DNA of 53,497 bases from Opitutus sp. (lineage in GTDB: Bacteria > Verrucomicrobiota > Verrucomicrobiia > Opitutales > Opitutaceae), in assembly GCA_009695305.1 (NCBI GenBank), contig SIBG01000019.1, forward strand, positions 1 to 53,497, given 5' to 3'. Positions 1 through 7,523 of the stretch are shown one piece after another; within the stretch, counting starts at the first letter, position 1; every line of letters begins with the position of its first letter. Below the pieces are notes generated by a model, which ran no database searches, was not told the origin of the DNA, and saw only the letters and a list, made by a program, of their open reading frames with translations. Made by a program: the position numbers and the translations under genes.

Positions 1-164
1 CCTTTTTCGAAACCTGGACGCCCCCCGCCGGCGCGCCCGACCCGCGCCCCGCGCGCACGCCCGTCAGCCTCGTCTCCCTCCTCACCCTCGGTGCCCTCGC
101 GCTCGCGTCGATCATTCTCGGTTTCTACCAAGGCCCGCTGGGGCAGTGGCTGAATTTCCGCTGA
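1..164 (+). CDS. C-terminal end of a membrane protein, probably a NuoN/NuoM-type NADH-quinone oxidoreductase subunit (partial)
   Basis: Only the last 53 or so codons are inside the window; the reading frame runs from base 3 to a TGA at 162-164. It encodes a proline-rich linker followed by one hydrophobic helix (LLTLGALALASIILGFYQG) and a short tail ending GQWLNFR. A last helix ending in a G-[FL]-[YF]-x-x-P-L pattern is typical of proton-pumping complex I subunits N and M, so a nuoN- or nuoM-like gene is the best guess. The fragment is too short to prove this. The next gene begins 63 bases downstream on the same strand. Confidence 0.45.
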   Translation, partial: FFETWTPPAGAPDPRPARTPVSLVSLLTLGALALASIILGFYQGPLGQWLNFR

Positions 165-226
165 ATCCGCGGTAAAAAATTGCCAAGGTTCAGCGTGCCC
201 TGTGCTCTCGGCGGCAACCACGCCGC

Positions 227-1573
227 ATGAAAATCACCGGACTCGCCCTCGTTCCGCCGCCGACCGCCGCCGACCTCCCGAAGGTCACGCCGGAGCTGCT
301 CGCCTCCGTCCTCGCGCGCTATTCGCGCAGCAACGAGGGGATCGCGAACATCCTCGCCAAGGTCGATCTCGCCAATCCCGACGCGTCCATCGACCGCATC
401 CTGAAATTCGTCGACTACGGCCACGCCTCCATCGGCGGCCTCACCGGCGGCCTCGCCGTCGCGCTCGACGACGTCTCGATGTGGCTCGCCTACAAAATTT
501 TCGAACTCTCCACGATGGCCGACGGCCAGGAGTCGAGCACGCGCTACATCACGATGAACGCCTCCAACCTTCCGTCCGCCGACGAGCTCGGCATTCCCGC
601 CGATCTGGCCGATCGCTGGCGGGCCGTGATGGCGAAAGCGTTTGCCGCCTATCACGCCGAGTATGCCCGCCTCGATGCCCTCGCCACCGCGGATCCCGGC
701 CTGGTCCGGCTGCCGCCCGACGCGAAGCCCGCCGTCGTCACGCGCCTCCGCAAAAATTACGCGCTCGACCGCGCGCGCTACTTCATCCCGCTCGCCACGC
801 GCACCAACCTCGGCCTCGTCCAATCCTCGCGCATGTGGGCGACGACCGTGAAGCACCTCGACTCGTTGCCGCATCCCGAGGCCCGGGCCGCCGCGAAACT
901 CATCCGCGACGAACTCCTCAAACAGTCGCCGCGGCTCATGCGCCACAGCGTCGCCGAAAAATCTTTCACCGCCCAGGCCGAACAGGAACTCGCCGCTTCG
1001 CTTGCGCTCGGCCGCGCGCGCCTCTCGTCGGCGCAACTCGCCGACGAAGTCTGGGTGCATGTCGATCGGTCCACGCCGCCGTTTCTGGCTGAGACTCAAC
1101 CCGTCGCCGAATCGCTCCGCCACCGCGCCAATCGTTACGGTCACCAAGGCACGGCCACGCGCCGCATGCGCGTGAGTTTCGCGTGGAACAACATGGCCCT
1201 CGCCGAACTCCGCGATCTCAACCGCCACCGCACCGGCCACCGCCACACGCCGCTCATTCAGGCGGGGTTCTATCTTCCGCCGGAAATTTCCCACTCGGCT
1301 CACGCCGCGTTGCTCGCCGAGCAGCTCGCACTCACGGGCGAACTCCTTGCGCGCGGTTCACCGGCCTACGTTTACTCGCTGCTCCTTGGCGCGCAGACGC
1401 CGTTCGAACACAGCACGCACGCGGACAAGTTCATCTACGAGGCCGAGCTGCGCACCGGCATGGGTGCGCATTTTCGCTATGCCGAGCACCTGAGCGCGGT
1501 GCTCCGCGAATTCATGAAGCAGGTGCCCGAGGCCCGCGATTGGGTCGTCGAAGGCACGGCGGAGCCGGAGTGA
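227..1573 (+). CDS. thyX: Tandem-domain FAD-dependent thymidylate synthase-like protein (ThyX family)
   Basis: 448 residues, about twice the length of classical ThyX (about 220-250 residues), which makes dTMP from dUMP with FAD/NADPH and methylene-tetrahydrofolate. Two ThyX-like halves are visible. The N-half (about 25-230) has RYSRSNEG, FVDYGHASIG, QESSTRY (101-107) and the family-like RARYFIPLATRTN segment. The C-half (about 290-440) has NRHRTGHRH (RHR at 333-335) and TPFEHSTHADKFIYEAELR. The canonical signature RHRxxSxNExSxRY is divided: the N-half keeps E102, S104, R106 and Y107 but has lost RHR, while the C-half keeps RHR but has lost the rest. The ATG at 227 gives a natural start with no strong Shine-Dalgarno site. 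Family membership is clear; whether it makes dTMP or has diverged is not. Confidence 0.8.
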   Translation: MKITGLALVPPPTAADLPKVTPELLASVLARYSRSNEGIANILAKVDLANPDASIDRILKFVDYGHASIGGLTGGLAVALDDVSMWLAYKIFELSTMADGQESSTRYITMNASNLPSADELGIPADLADRWRAVMAKAFAAYHAEYARLDALATADPGLVRLPPDAKPAVVTRLRKNYALDRARYFIPLATRTNLGLVQSSRMWATTVKHLDSLPHPEARAAAKLIRDELLKQSPRLMRHSVAEKSFTAQAEQELAASLALGRARLSSAQLADEVWVHVDRSTPPFLAETQPVAESLRHRANRYGHQGTATRRMRVSFAWNNMALAELRDLNRHRTGHRHTPLIQAGFYLPPEISHSAHAALLAEQLALTGELLARGSPAYVYSLLLGAQTPFEHSTHADKFIYEAELRTGMGAHFRYAEHLSAVLREFMKQVPEARDWVVEGTAEPE

Positions 1574-1702
1574 AAGGGACCAGGGCCCAAGGGACAAAGG
1601 GCCAAGGGACCACCGACCGAACGACAAAAAGACCAACGGCCCAAGACACGGATTCCATGTCAGCCGGCCTTTGGTCCCTCGGTCTTTTAGTCTTTTGTCC
1701 TT
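1574..1702. repeat. Intergenic quasi-palindrome built from AAGGGAC-like words
   Basis: Starting at the thyX stop codon, the left arm (1574-1646) reiterates degenerate 7-8 base words such as AAGGGAC, AAGGGCC and AAGGGACC. The right arm (about 1666-1702) carries the same words in inverse orientation (GGTCCCTCGGTC, TTTTGTCCTT). The arms can pair imperfectly around a short spacer. The element lies 78 bases before the next start codon and resembles in design, but not in sequence, the elements at 5233-5302, 42409-42490, 43673-43774 and 49698-49783. Confidence 0.55.
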
Positions 1703-1780
1703 CGGACCCCCTTGCGGTCTCTCAATAATAGGTTTGCTGCAAATCGCTGGCGGGACATCCTTCGCGGTGCGTTCCACCTC

Positions 1781-2374
1781 ATGAATTTACTCCGCGTCAT
1801 CACCTTCGCGAGTCTGGGCTTGAATGGCCCCGGGATCACGCGAGCCGCCGATGCGACGACGCCCGTTGACTACACGCAACGCAACGCGCCCTTCGCCACC
1901 GCCACCGCCGTCACGCCCGAGGCAAAATCGCCGCCGCGCGACGCCGCGATGCAGGACAAACGCGTGGAGAAAACCACCGTCGACAAAAAACCTGCGGCCG
2001 TCGGCGACCGGCGCGCCGCGGTGGACGTAGAGGAGGCGCGGGAGAAAATCATCCGCGAAAAAAACACCCGCCGCCCCGCAACCACGGAGCAGCCGCTGAG
2101 TCAGTTCAATCAACGCCTGGCGCCGATGGCGACCGCCACTGACACGAAGAAACCCCCGCTCGTCGCCAAGTTTCAGGACGGCCTCACCTCTGCCAGCGCC
2201 GCCAACATGGCTCGATTCCCGGCGCTGGATGGCACCACCACGGCGAAGCTCAACCGGTTTGTTTTCCGCAAAAACTCGCCAGAACCCGCGGCCGCGACGA
2301 CCCCCTCAGTCACCGCTGCCGCCGGTCCATCCGCGGTGCAAAAATATTCCGTGCCAGTCCGAGAGTCCCGATGA
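1781..2374 (+). CDS. Small secreted protein of unknown function
   Basis: 197 residues from the ATG at 1781. This start is preferred over an in-frame one at 1712 because it puts a signal-peptide-like segment at the N-terminus (MNLLRVITFASLGLNG, then a probable cleavage after TRAADA). The mature part is rich in Ala, Thr, Lys and Pro with a charged stretch (VEEAREKIIREKNTRR) and looks largely disordered. I recognise no domain. Its TGA overlaps the ATG of the EEP-family gene in an ATGA, so the two are probably translationally coupled and work in the envelope or periplasm together. The Ala/Pro-rich composition suggests a linker or structural protein, but this is only a guess. Confidence 0.65.
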   Translation: MNLLRVITFASLGLNGPGITRAADATTPVDYTQRNAPFATATAVTPEAKSPPRDAAMQDKRVEKTTVDKKPAAVGDRRAAVDVEEAREKIIREKNTRRPATTEQPLSQFNQRLAPMATATDTKKPPLVAKFQDGLTSASAANMARFPALDGTTTAKLNRFVFRKNSPEPAAATTPSVTAAAGPSAVQKYSVPVRESR

Positions 2375-3153
2375 GCACGTTCCGCGTTCTCCAGTTTAAC
2401 ATGCAGTTTGGCCAGATCTGGGATGACACCTACCCGGACCGCGCGCCGGTCCGCCTCGATGCGACCATTGAGGAGATCCGCCGCCATCAGGCCGACGTCA
2501 TCCTCCTGCAGGAAGTCGAGCAGGCCCTCCCGGGCGGCGTGCAGATCCAGCAGCCGCCCAACTACACCCGGCTCCGCGCCGAGCTTGCTGGCTATGACAG
2601 TTGGTTCGCCTATCCGAAAGCCGACCCACGAGAGCTGCCATTCGGCATCGGCCTCGCGATTTTTTCGCGCACGCCGCTGCGCGATACCATGCGCCTCGAG
2701 TTGCCGTCGCCATCCATCGAATTTGATTTTTTCGGCAAGAAAACCACGCCGACCGACCGCGTCATGATCGGCGCCAAGACGACCGTCCTCGGTCGTGAGC
2801 TCCAGCTGTTCAACGCGCACCTCCTCGCGTTCTTCATGCTTGGCTCGAGCAGCACGCTGAATCCGTTCCAGCGCAACCTCGTCGCTGAACAGCTCGCCGC
2901 CGCGCGCGGCCCGACGATTCTCACCGGCGATTTTAACGTGAGCAAACACCACACGCTCACCGCGCAGTTCGGCGCATGCGGGTTTACGACCGTGCAGGAG
3001 ACGGAAGTTACCTGGCGCCGCCGGCCCTTCGTGCTCGATCACATTTTCCACAACCCGTCGCTCCGGTGCGTCGCGCACAGCGTCGCGCACAGCGTCGTGC
3101 CCACGCCGGCCAGCGATCACCACGCGTTGGTGGCCGATTTCGAGTTCGTGTGA
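2371..3153 (+). CDS. Endonuclease/exonuclease/phosphatase (EEP) family protein
   Basis: 260 residues with the signature landmarks of the DNase I-like EEP fold in order: QFNMQ near the N-terminus (metal-side Asn), LLQEVE (catalytic Glu, about residue 47), a central FSRTPL strand, GDFNV (about 191-195), LDHIF and the terminal SDHHALVADF (catalytic Asp-His). Family members cut DNA or phosphodiester-containing lipids and sugars; the substrate cannot be told from sequence. No signal peptide is evident, although the coupled upstream protein appears secreted. A 12-base exact tandem duplication near 3070-3097 produces the repeated tetrapeptide AHSVAHSV just before the last motif. It keeps the frame and the catalytic residues. 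Confidence 0.85.
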   Translation: MSTFRVLQFNMQFGQIWDDTYPDRAPVRLDATIEEIRRHQADVILLQEVEQALPGGVQIQQPPNYTRLRAELAGYDSWFAYPKADPRELPFGIGLAIFSRTPLRDTMRLELPSPSIEFDFFGKKTTPTDRVMIGAKTTVLGRELQLFNAHLLAFFMLGSSSTLNPFQRNLVAEQLAAARGPTILTGDFNVSKHHTLTAQFGACGFTTVQETEVTWRRRPFVLDHIFHNPSLRCVAHSVAHSVVPTPASDHHALVADFEFV

Positions 3154-3166
3154 CGGGTCGCCCGGT

Positions 3167-3202
3167 GCGTGAGCGCAGGGACCGCTGTCCCGCCGCTCAC
3201 GC
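3167..3202. repeat. Perfect two-part hairpin between convergent genes
   Basis: A 9-base stem (3167-3175 with 3194-3202) encloses a second perfect 5-base stem (3178-3182 with 3187-3191) and a CGCT loop. It lies between the stop codons of the convergent EEP gene and the coiled-coil gene. It has no U-tract on either strand, so it could be a Rho-assisted bidirectional terminator or a dispersed palindrome. Confidence 0.5.
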
Positions 3203-3208
3203 GGCGGG

Positions 3209-3493
3209 CTACTTGCTTCGCCGGACCCGTTCCTTCTCCGTCTCGCGTTCCTCTTCGAGCCGCGCCCGTTCGCTGCCGAGCTGCTGACGGATTTTTTCCA
3301 CGTCGTCCGCTTTCTGCGCCGCGAACGCCTTGTCGAGTTGCTCCTTCAAAAAAATCTCCCGCTCCGCCAGCTTGCCCTGGTAGACGCGATCGATCTCCGC
3401 GAGTCGCCCTTTCTTCTCGGGCGAGAGGGGACGCGAGGCGTCCGGGTCGGATTTGGCGAGCCGCTCCATCGCGAGGTCGTAGGCGCTTTTCAT
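3209..3493 (-). CDS. Short charged coiled-coil protein of unknown function
   Basis: 94 residues, without signal peptide or membrane segment. Almost the whole chain is charged and helical, with heptad-like spacing (GRLAEIDRVYQGKLAEREIF, then KEQLDKAFAAQKADDVEKI, then ERARLEEERETEKERVRR). A short coiled coil is therefore likely. It lies 81 bases downstream of comEC on the same strand and may be co-transcribed. I do not recognise a named family. Codon use fits the neighbours and the frame is open throughout, which supports a real gene despite its size. Confidence 0.6.
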   Translation of the reverse strand: MKSAYDLAMERLAKSDPDASRPLSPEKKGRLAEIDRVYQGKLAEREIFLKEQLDKAFAAQKADDVEKIRQQLGSERARLEEERETEKERVRRSK

Positions 3494-3574
3494 GGGCTGT
3501 TTGAACAGGAGAACGCGGAGACAACCAAGCTCTTGTTTTTCCGGACGCGATTTTCTCCGTCCCCTCCTGTCCGG

Positions 3575-5218
3575 TCACTTCCCAAACGTCACGCCAAAGA
3601 TCAGCACCAACGCCACGACGGCAAACGGTGGCCACCAGCCCCCGCGTTCCTTCCTCCAGCCTACTGCGTAGCCCGCGAGCAACACCGCCATGAGCGCCGC
3701 CAGCGCCACCGGTCCGACCCACGCTGCCCCGAATCGCGCCGGCACAAACGCCCCCGGCAGCTGCACGCTGACGCGCACGAGCTCCTCGATCGCCCACAGC
3801 ACGAGCGCCGCCGCGTGGTTGCACAGCACCGCGCCCGGCCCAAATCCGACGAGCCCGCTTAGCAGCGATGCGAATCCGCCAAGCGTCACCAGCATCGCCG
3901 CGGGGATTAGCAGCAGGTTTGCTCCGAGCGCGCCCGGGGTCAGCAGCCGGAAAAACTGCATGCCCGTCAGCAGGCTAACCAGGGTCGTGGCGACCCCAAT
4001 GGCCACCGCCGTCGTCGTCCAGTGCCACGCCTCGCGGAGGCCGTGTTGCCACCAAGTCCAGGTCGGTTGCGGCAGGTCCCGCCATGGCTTCCAGCGCTCC
4101 AGCCACATCTCGCCCAGCGGCAGCCCGAGCACCAGCAGCGCGGCTACGATGGCGTAGCTCATCAGAAAACTTGCGCTGAACATCTGCAGTGGCGCCACGA
4201 CCAACACCACGAGCGCCGACGCCACGAGCGCCGCGAGCGGATTCGACGGCCGCCGCAGCACAAACGCCGCTTGGAGAAACACCGCCATCACAAACGCCCG
4301 CACCGCCGACGGTGATGCGCCCGTGATATCGACAAACAGCCACAGCAATGCCACGCCCACGCCAAACCGCGCCCAGGCCGGCAGCCGCCCCAAAAGTAGC
4401 AGCGCCTGCAATGCCCCGGCCATCACGCCAATGTTCAGGCCGCTGATCGCAAATAAATGCATGGTCCCGCTCTGCATGAACAACGCGTGCTGTTCGTCGC
4501 TCAGTTCGTGCGTTTCGCCGAGCATCATCGCTCGCAACAACCCGGCCAGGGCCGACCGCTTTTCCGCGATGCCGCGCCCGAGGATTTCCTTGAACTGCGC
4601 CGCCGCCCGAGCGCAAAACCGGTAATACGCTGCCGCCGCTCGCTCCTCCGCAACTATTTGTCCCCGCTTTAGCCGAAAGTTCATCCCGGCGCCTGCGAGA
4701 TAGCCGTCGAACGAATCCGCCGCCGGATTCCGCGGCAGCGTCTCGAGCACCCCCACGGCCGTCACCACGGCGCTTCGCACCGGCGCCACTTCGCCGCGTT
4801 TCAGGGCGAGGGAGAAGTAAAGGCGCTGTCCCGCGAGCTCGCGCAAATGCTCGTCCGTGCGCACGATCGTCGCGAGCCCGGCCGCCGCGCGCCGCGCCTC
4901 CGGTTGTGGAAACACCCGATCGATCCGCAGGCCCAGCCGCGCCTCGCGGCGGGGCAGGCTATCCCAGGCGGGCAACCGCGCGCGGTGCAGCGCGTAGCTC
5001 GCGCCCCCGGCGAGAAACAGCGCCACGCCCAGGGCGGGTGCCCACCACCGCGGCGCGCGCCACGCGGCGAAAACGGCCAGCCCCGCGGCGCCGAGCGCAC
5101 CGCCGAGGAGCCACGGCACCGGTGCGAACTCGCCGAACTTGCCCGCCGCGAGCCCCGCCATCAGCGGCAGCACGAGCCAGAGCAACGGCGCGCGGTGTCC
5201 AAGACTGCGGCTGGTCAT
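3575..5218 (-). CDS. comEC: ComEC/Rec2-family competence membrane protein lacking the metallo-beta-lactamase domain
   Basis: 547 residues. Several N-terminal membrane segments (about 10-85) precede a DUF4131-like soluble region (about 90-200). A polytopic ComEC/Rec2 core follows (about 215-500) with the family hallmark MHLFAISGLNIGV and the GASPSAVRAFVMA helix. ComEC forms the inner-membrane channel through which single-stranded DNA enters during transformation. Many ComEC proteins end in a metallo-beta-lactamase domain; here the chain stops after the last helices (VALVLIFGVTFGK), so that domain is absent. The gene is divergent from rarA across a 92-base region that contains a quasi-palindrome. 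Confidence 0.85.
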   Translation of the reverse strand: MTSRSLGHRAPLLWLVLPLMAGLAAGKFGEFAPVPWLLGGALGAAGLAVFAAWRAPRWWAPALGVALFLAGGASYALHRARLPAWDSLPRREARLGLRIDRVFPQPEARRAAAGLATIVRTDEHLRELAGQRLYFSLALKRGEVAPVRSAVVTAVGVLETLPRNPAADSFDGYLAGAGMNFRLKRGQIVAEERAAAAYYRFCARAAAQFKEILGRGIAEKRSALAGLLRAMMLGETHELSDEQHALFMQSGTMHLFAISGLNIGVMAGALQALLLLGRLPAWARFGVGVALLWLFVDITGASPSAVRAFVMAVFLQAAFVLRRPSNPLAALVASALVVLVVAPLQMFSASFLMSYAIVAALLVLGLPLGEMWLERWKPWRDLPQPTWTWWQHGLREAWHWTTTAVAIGVATTLVSLLTGMQFFRLLTPGALGANLLLIPAAMLVTLGGFASLLSGLVGFGPGAVLCNHAAALVLWAIEELVRVSVQLPGAFVPARFGAAWVGPVALAALMAVLLAGYAVGWRKERGGWWPPFAVVALVLIFGVTFGK

Positions 5219-5232
5219 GCGAACTGAGTTAA

Positions 5233-5302
5233 CCGCTAATCTTCGCTAATCGACGCTAATCTGAAATTCCTTTTCATTCGCGCCAATTAGCGAAGATTGG
5301 CG
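5233..5302. repeat. Quasi-palindrome of NNCGCTAATC words upstream of rarA
   Basis: Three successive 10-base words ending CGCTAATC occupy 5232-5262. An inverted copy lies at 5286-5302. Bases 5234-5250 and 5286-5302 form a 17-base stem with a single T:G wobble and a 35-base loop. The element ends 8 bases before the rarA ATG and also lies in the leader region of divergent comEC, so it could act on either gene as RNA structure or protein site. Confidence 0.65.
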
Positions 5303-5310
5303 TTCGCCCA

Positions 5311-6660
5311 ATGCCTGCTTCCGACCAGTCCGATTTCTTTGCCGAGGACGCGCCGCCCGCGGCTGGGGAAAAACGTGCGTCGGTTCACCAACCCCTCGCC
5401 GCGCGGATGCGGCCGCGCCAGCTCAGCGAGGTCGTCGGCCAGGAGCACATTCTGAAGCCCGACAGCCTGCTCCCGCGGCTCGTGGCGTTGAACCGTTTTG
5501 GCTCGCTGATTTTTTACGGCCCGCCCGGCTCCGGCAAGACGAGTATCGCCGAGGCGATCGCCCACGAGACGAAGAGCCGCTTCGTCCGCGTCAACGCCGT
5601 CATGTCCAACGTCGCCGAGCTCCGCGAAATCCTGACCGCCGCGCGCCGCCGGCCGGAGGCCGCGACCATTCTCTTCATCGACGAGCTTCACCGCTTCAAC
5701 AAATCGCAGCAGGATCTCCTGCTGCCCGACGTCGAGGAGGGCACGGTCCGGCTCATCGGTGCGACCACGCACAACCCCGGTTTTTACGTCAACCCGCCGC
5801 TCCTCTCGCGCAGCCACCTCTTCCGCCTCGAGCCGCTCGCCCCCGCCGCCGTCGTGGGCGTGTTGAAACACGCGCTCACCGACGTGGAGCGTGGGCTCGG
5901 CGCACGGGGGGTCACGGCCGCGGACAAACTTCTCGCCGACCTCGCCGTGCTCTGCGACGGCGACCTCCGCCGCGCGCTCAACGCCCTCGAGGTCCTCGTG
6001 CTCGGCCTGCCCGAGCGCGCCGCACTCACCGCGGCGGAGCTCGAAGTCTTCGCCCGCGAGCGCCGCATCCGCTACGACGCCGATGAGGACGAGCACTACG
6101 ACACGATTTCCGCGTTCATCAAAAGCTGCCGCGGCAGCGATCCCGACGCCGCGATGTATTGGCTCGCGAAGATGCTCGCCGGCGGCGAAGACCCGCGCTT
6201 CATCGCGCGGCGGCTCGTGATCCTCGCGAGCGAGGATGTCGGCCTCGCCGACCCGCAGGCGCTGCCGCTCGCTGTCGCCGCGCATCACGCGTGTGATTTC
6301 ATCGGCCTGCCCGAGGCCGAGCTGACGCTGGCGCATGCGACGCTTTACATCGCCACGGCGCCGAAGAGCAACTCCGCCACGCTGGCGCTCGGTGCAGGGC
6401 ACCGCGCACTCAAGGAGCAGCCCGTGCAGACGATCCCGTCGGCGTTGCGGAGCAAGAGTGGCCAGGCCAACCAACGGATCGGGCAGGGGCAGGGCTACGA
6501 TTACTCTCACGATTTTCCGGAAAACATTTCTGGCCAGGATTTTTTGGAAAAACCGCTCACGCTCTACACGCCGAAGACCGCCGGCTGGGAATCCAAAATC
6601 GCCGACCGCCTCGCGCGCTGGCAGGAACTGAAGGCGCAACGGCGGGCGAAAAAATTTTGA
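5311..6660 (+). CDS. rarA: Replication-associated recombination protein A (RarA/MgsA, AAA+ ATPase)
   Basis: 449 residues. The N-terminal AAA+ domain has Walker A GPPGSGKT (70-77), Walker B ILFIDELH (120-127), the sensor-like LIGATTHNP and an arginine-finger region NPPLLSRSHLF. The C-terminal half has the lid and tetramerisation regions typical of RarA/WRNIP1 (RRLVILASEDVGLADPQAL; GHRALKEQPVQTIPSALR). RarA acts at stalled replication forks. The last 95 bases of coding sequence before the terminal few codons (6553-6647) occur again at 7305-7399 with one difference. Here the protein ends RRAKKF, whereas the downstream copy would end RRAVK. The gene's 3' end may therefore have been rebuilt during an insertion. 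Confidence 0.95.
   Translation: MPASDQSDFFAEDAPPAAGEKRASVHQPLAARMRPRQLSEVVGQEHILKPDSLLPRLVALNRFGSLIFYGPPGSGKTSIAEAIAHETKSRFVRVNAVMSNVAELREILTAARRRPEAATILFIDELHRFNKSQQDLLLPDVEEGTVRLIGATTHNPGFYVNPPLLSRSHLFRLEPLAPAAVVGVLKHALTDVERGLGARGVTAADKLLADLAVLCDGDLRRALNALEVLVLGLPERAALTAAELEVFARERRIRYDADEDEHYDTISAFIKSCRGSDPDAAMYWLAKMLAGGEDPRFIARRLVILASEDVGLADPQALPLAVAAHHACDFIGLPEAELTLAHATLYIATAPKSNSATLALGAGHRALKEQPVQTIPSALRSKSGQANQRIGQGQGYDYSHDFPENISGQDFLEKPLTLYTPKTAGWESKIADRLARWQELKAQRRAKKF
6553..6647 (+). repeat. Direct repeat, copy 1: 3' coding end of rarA
   Basis: These 95 bases match 7305-7399 at 94 positions; the only difference is C at 6569 and T at 7321. The two copies stand 752 bases apart in the same orientation and bracket the DUF433/DUF5615 pair. 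Confidence 0.9.
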
Positions 6661-6683
6661 TCCACGCCGGCGGCATCATGCGG

Positions 6684-7017
6684 CTACGGCGGCATGAGGT
6701 GCGCGGCGGTTTCATTTTGTTCGAACGCGAGGATGGCGGCGACGTGGCCGCCGAGCAGTTCCGCGCTGTCCGCCACCGAGCAATTGCCGACGCGGAGCCA
6801 GATGAATTTTGGCGGCGCGCCGAGCAGCAGGCTGCGCTGCTGAAAAATCGGAGTCCTTCGAGACGATCGCGAAGCCGTGCGTCTTGGCGTAGTTCCAAAT
6901 CGCCGTATCGTCGGCTTCGGTGAGGCCGGCGGCGCGCACATGGAGGCTGTCGGGAAACTCCGCTGCGAGCCGGCGCGGCAGGCTGGGCGAAAGGTTTTGG
7001 TCGAAGAGCAACCTCAT
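6684..7017 (-). pseudogene. DUF5615 PIN-like toxin gene, broken by a one-base frameshift
   Basis: The first 58 codons from the ATG at 7017 encode a typical DUF5615 start (MRLLFDQNLSPSLPRRL, then GLTEADDTAIW and SKDSDF), a PIN-like nuclease fold usually paired with DUF433. At a run of five T on the minus strand (plus-strand A5 at 6843-6847) the frame is lost. Removing one T joins SKDSDF to QQRSLLLGAPPKFIWLRVGN and on to a stop at 6684, restoring a normal protein of 110 residues. As written, the unshifted frame reads into low-complexity Arg-rich sequence. The start overlaps the upstream DUF433 stop by four bases. It could be a decayed toxin, a phase-variable homopolymer or a sequencing error. 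Confidence 0.75.
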
Positions 7018-7238
7018 GCCGGCAGCGTGGCCAGCTTGCGCTCACGGTCGGCGGCGAAAGCGAGGCACGCGCGGATGTCGGTCTCGGTGAGATCGGGAAA
7101 CTCGGCCAGCAACTCCTGATGAGTCATGCCGGAGGCGAGGTATTCAAGCACGTCGGTTACCGTCATGCGCGTGCCGCGGATGCACGGTTTGCCGCTGCGC
7201 TTGCCCGGCTCAATGGTGATGATCCCGCGGTAGTCCAT
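7014..7238 (-). CDS. DUF433 family antitoxin-like protein
   Basis: 74 residues matching the DUF433 pattern: an N-terminal beta strand segment (YRGIITIEPGKRSGKPCIRG), the hallmark GTRMTVTDVLEYLASGM and LLAEFPDLTETDIRACLAFA. DUF433 proteins carry a winged-helix-like DNA-binding fold, usually sit upstream of a DUF5615 or PIN-like gene, and are regarded as antitoxins that repress their own operon. Here the stop codon overlaps the start of the DUF5615 gene by four bases, the normal arrangement. The pair is bracketed by two copies of the rarA 3' end. The antitoxin frame is intact while the toxin frame is broken. Confidence 0.85.
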   Translation of the reverse strand: MDYRGIITIEPGKRSGKPCIRGTRMTVTDVLEYLASGMTHQELLAEFPDLTETDIRACLAFAADRERKLATLPA

Positions 7239-7304
7239 GCCCGGAGCTTGCGGGGAAAAATCTTCAGGTCAAGGCGCTCGCTCGTGGCCGGCCCTCGCCA
7301 TTCG

Positions 7305-7399
7305 CCGCTCACGCTCTACATGCCGAAGACCGCCGGCTGGGAATCCAAAATCGCCGACCGCCTCGCGCGCTGGCAGGAACTGAAGGCGCAACGGCGGGC
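7305..7399 (+). repeat. Direct repeat, copy 2: displaced rarA 3' end
   Basis: Near-exact copy (94 of 95) of 6553-6647. In phase it would encode the RarA tail from PLTLY through QRRAVK, followed by TAA at 7407-7409. It has no start codon or upstream RarA sequence of its own. It is best read as the displaced end of the gene or as one arm of a duplication. Confidence 0.9.
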
Positions 7400-7523
7400 C
7401 GTGAAATAATTGAGCCAGCGCGGCCGCCTTACTTCCGGGGAGGCGTCCCGAAAAATTCACACCCACGATGGCGAAGGCGACGCCAAACCCGCCTGGGGTG
7501 GATTTACGACTGGCGGCTCCGCT

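Noticed and set aside
6553..7399. A classical integrative element or insertion sequence at rarA.
   Set aside because: No integrase, transposase or terminal inverted repeat is seen within or beside the repeats. Only the direct repeat is supported.
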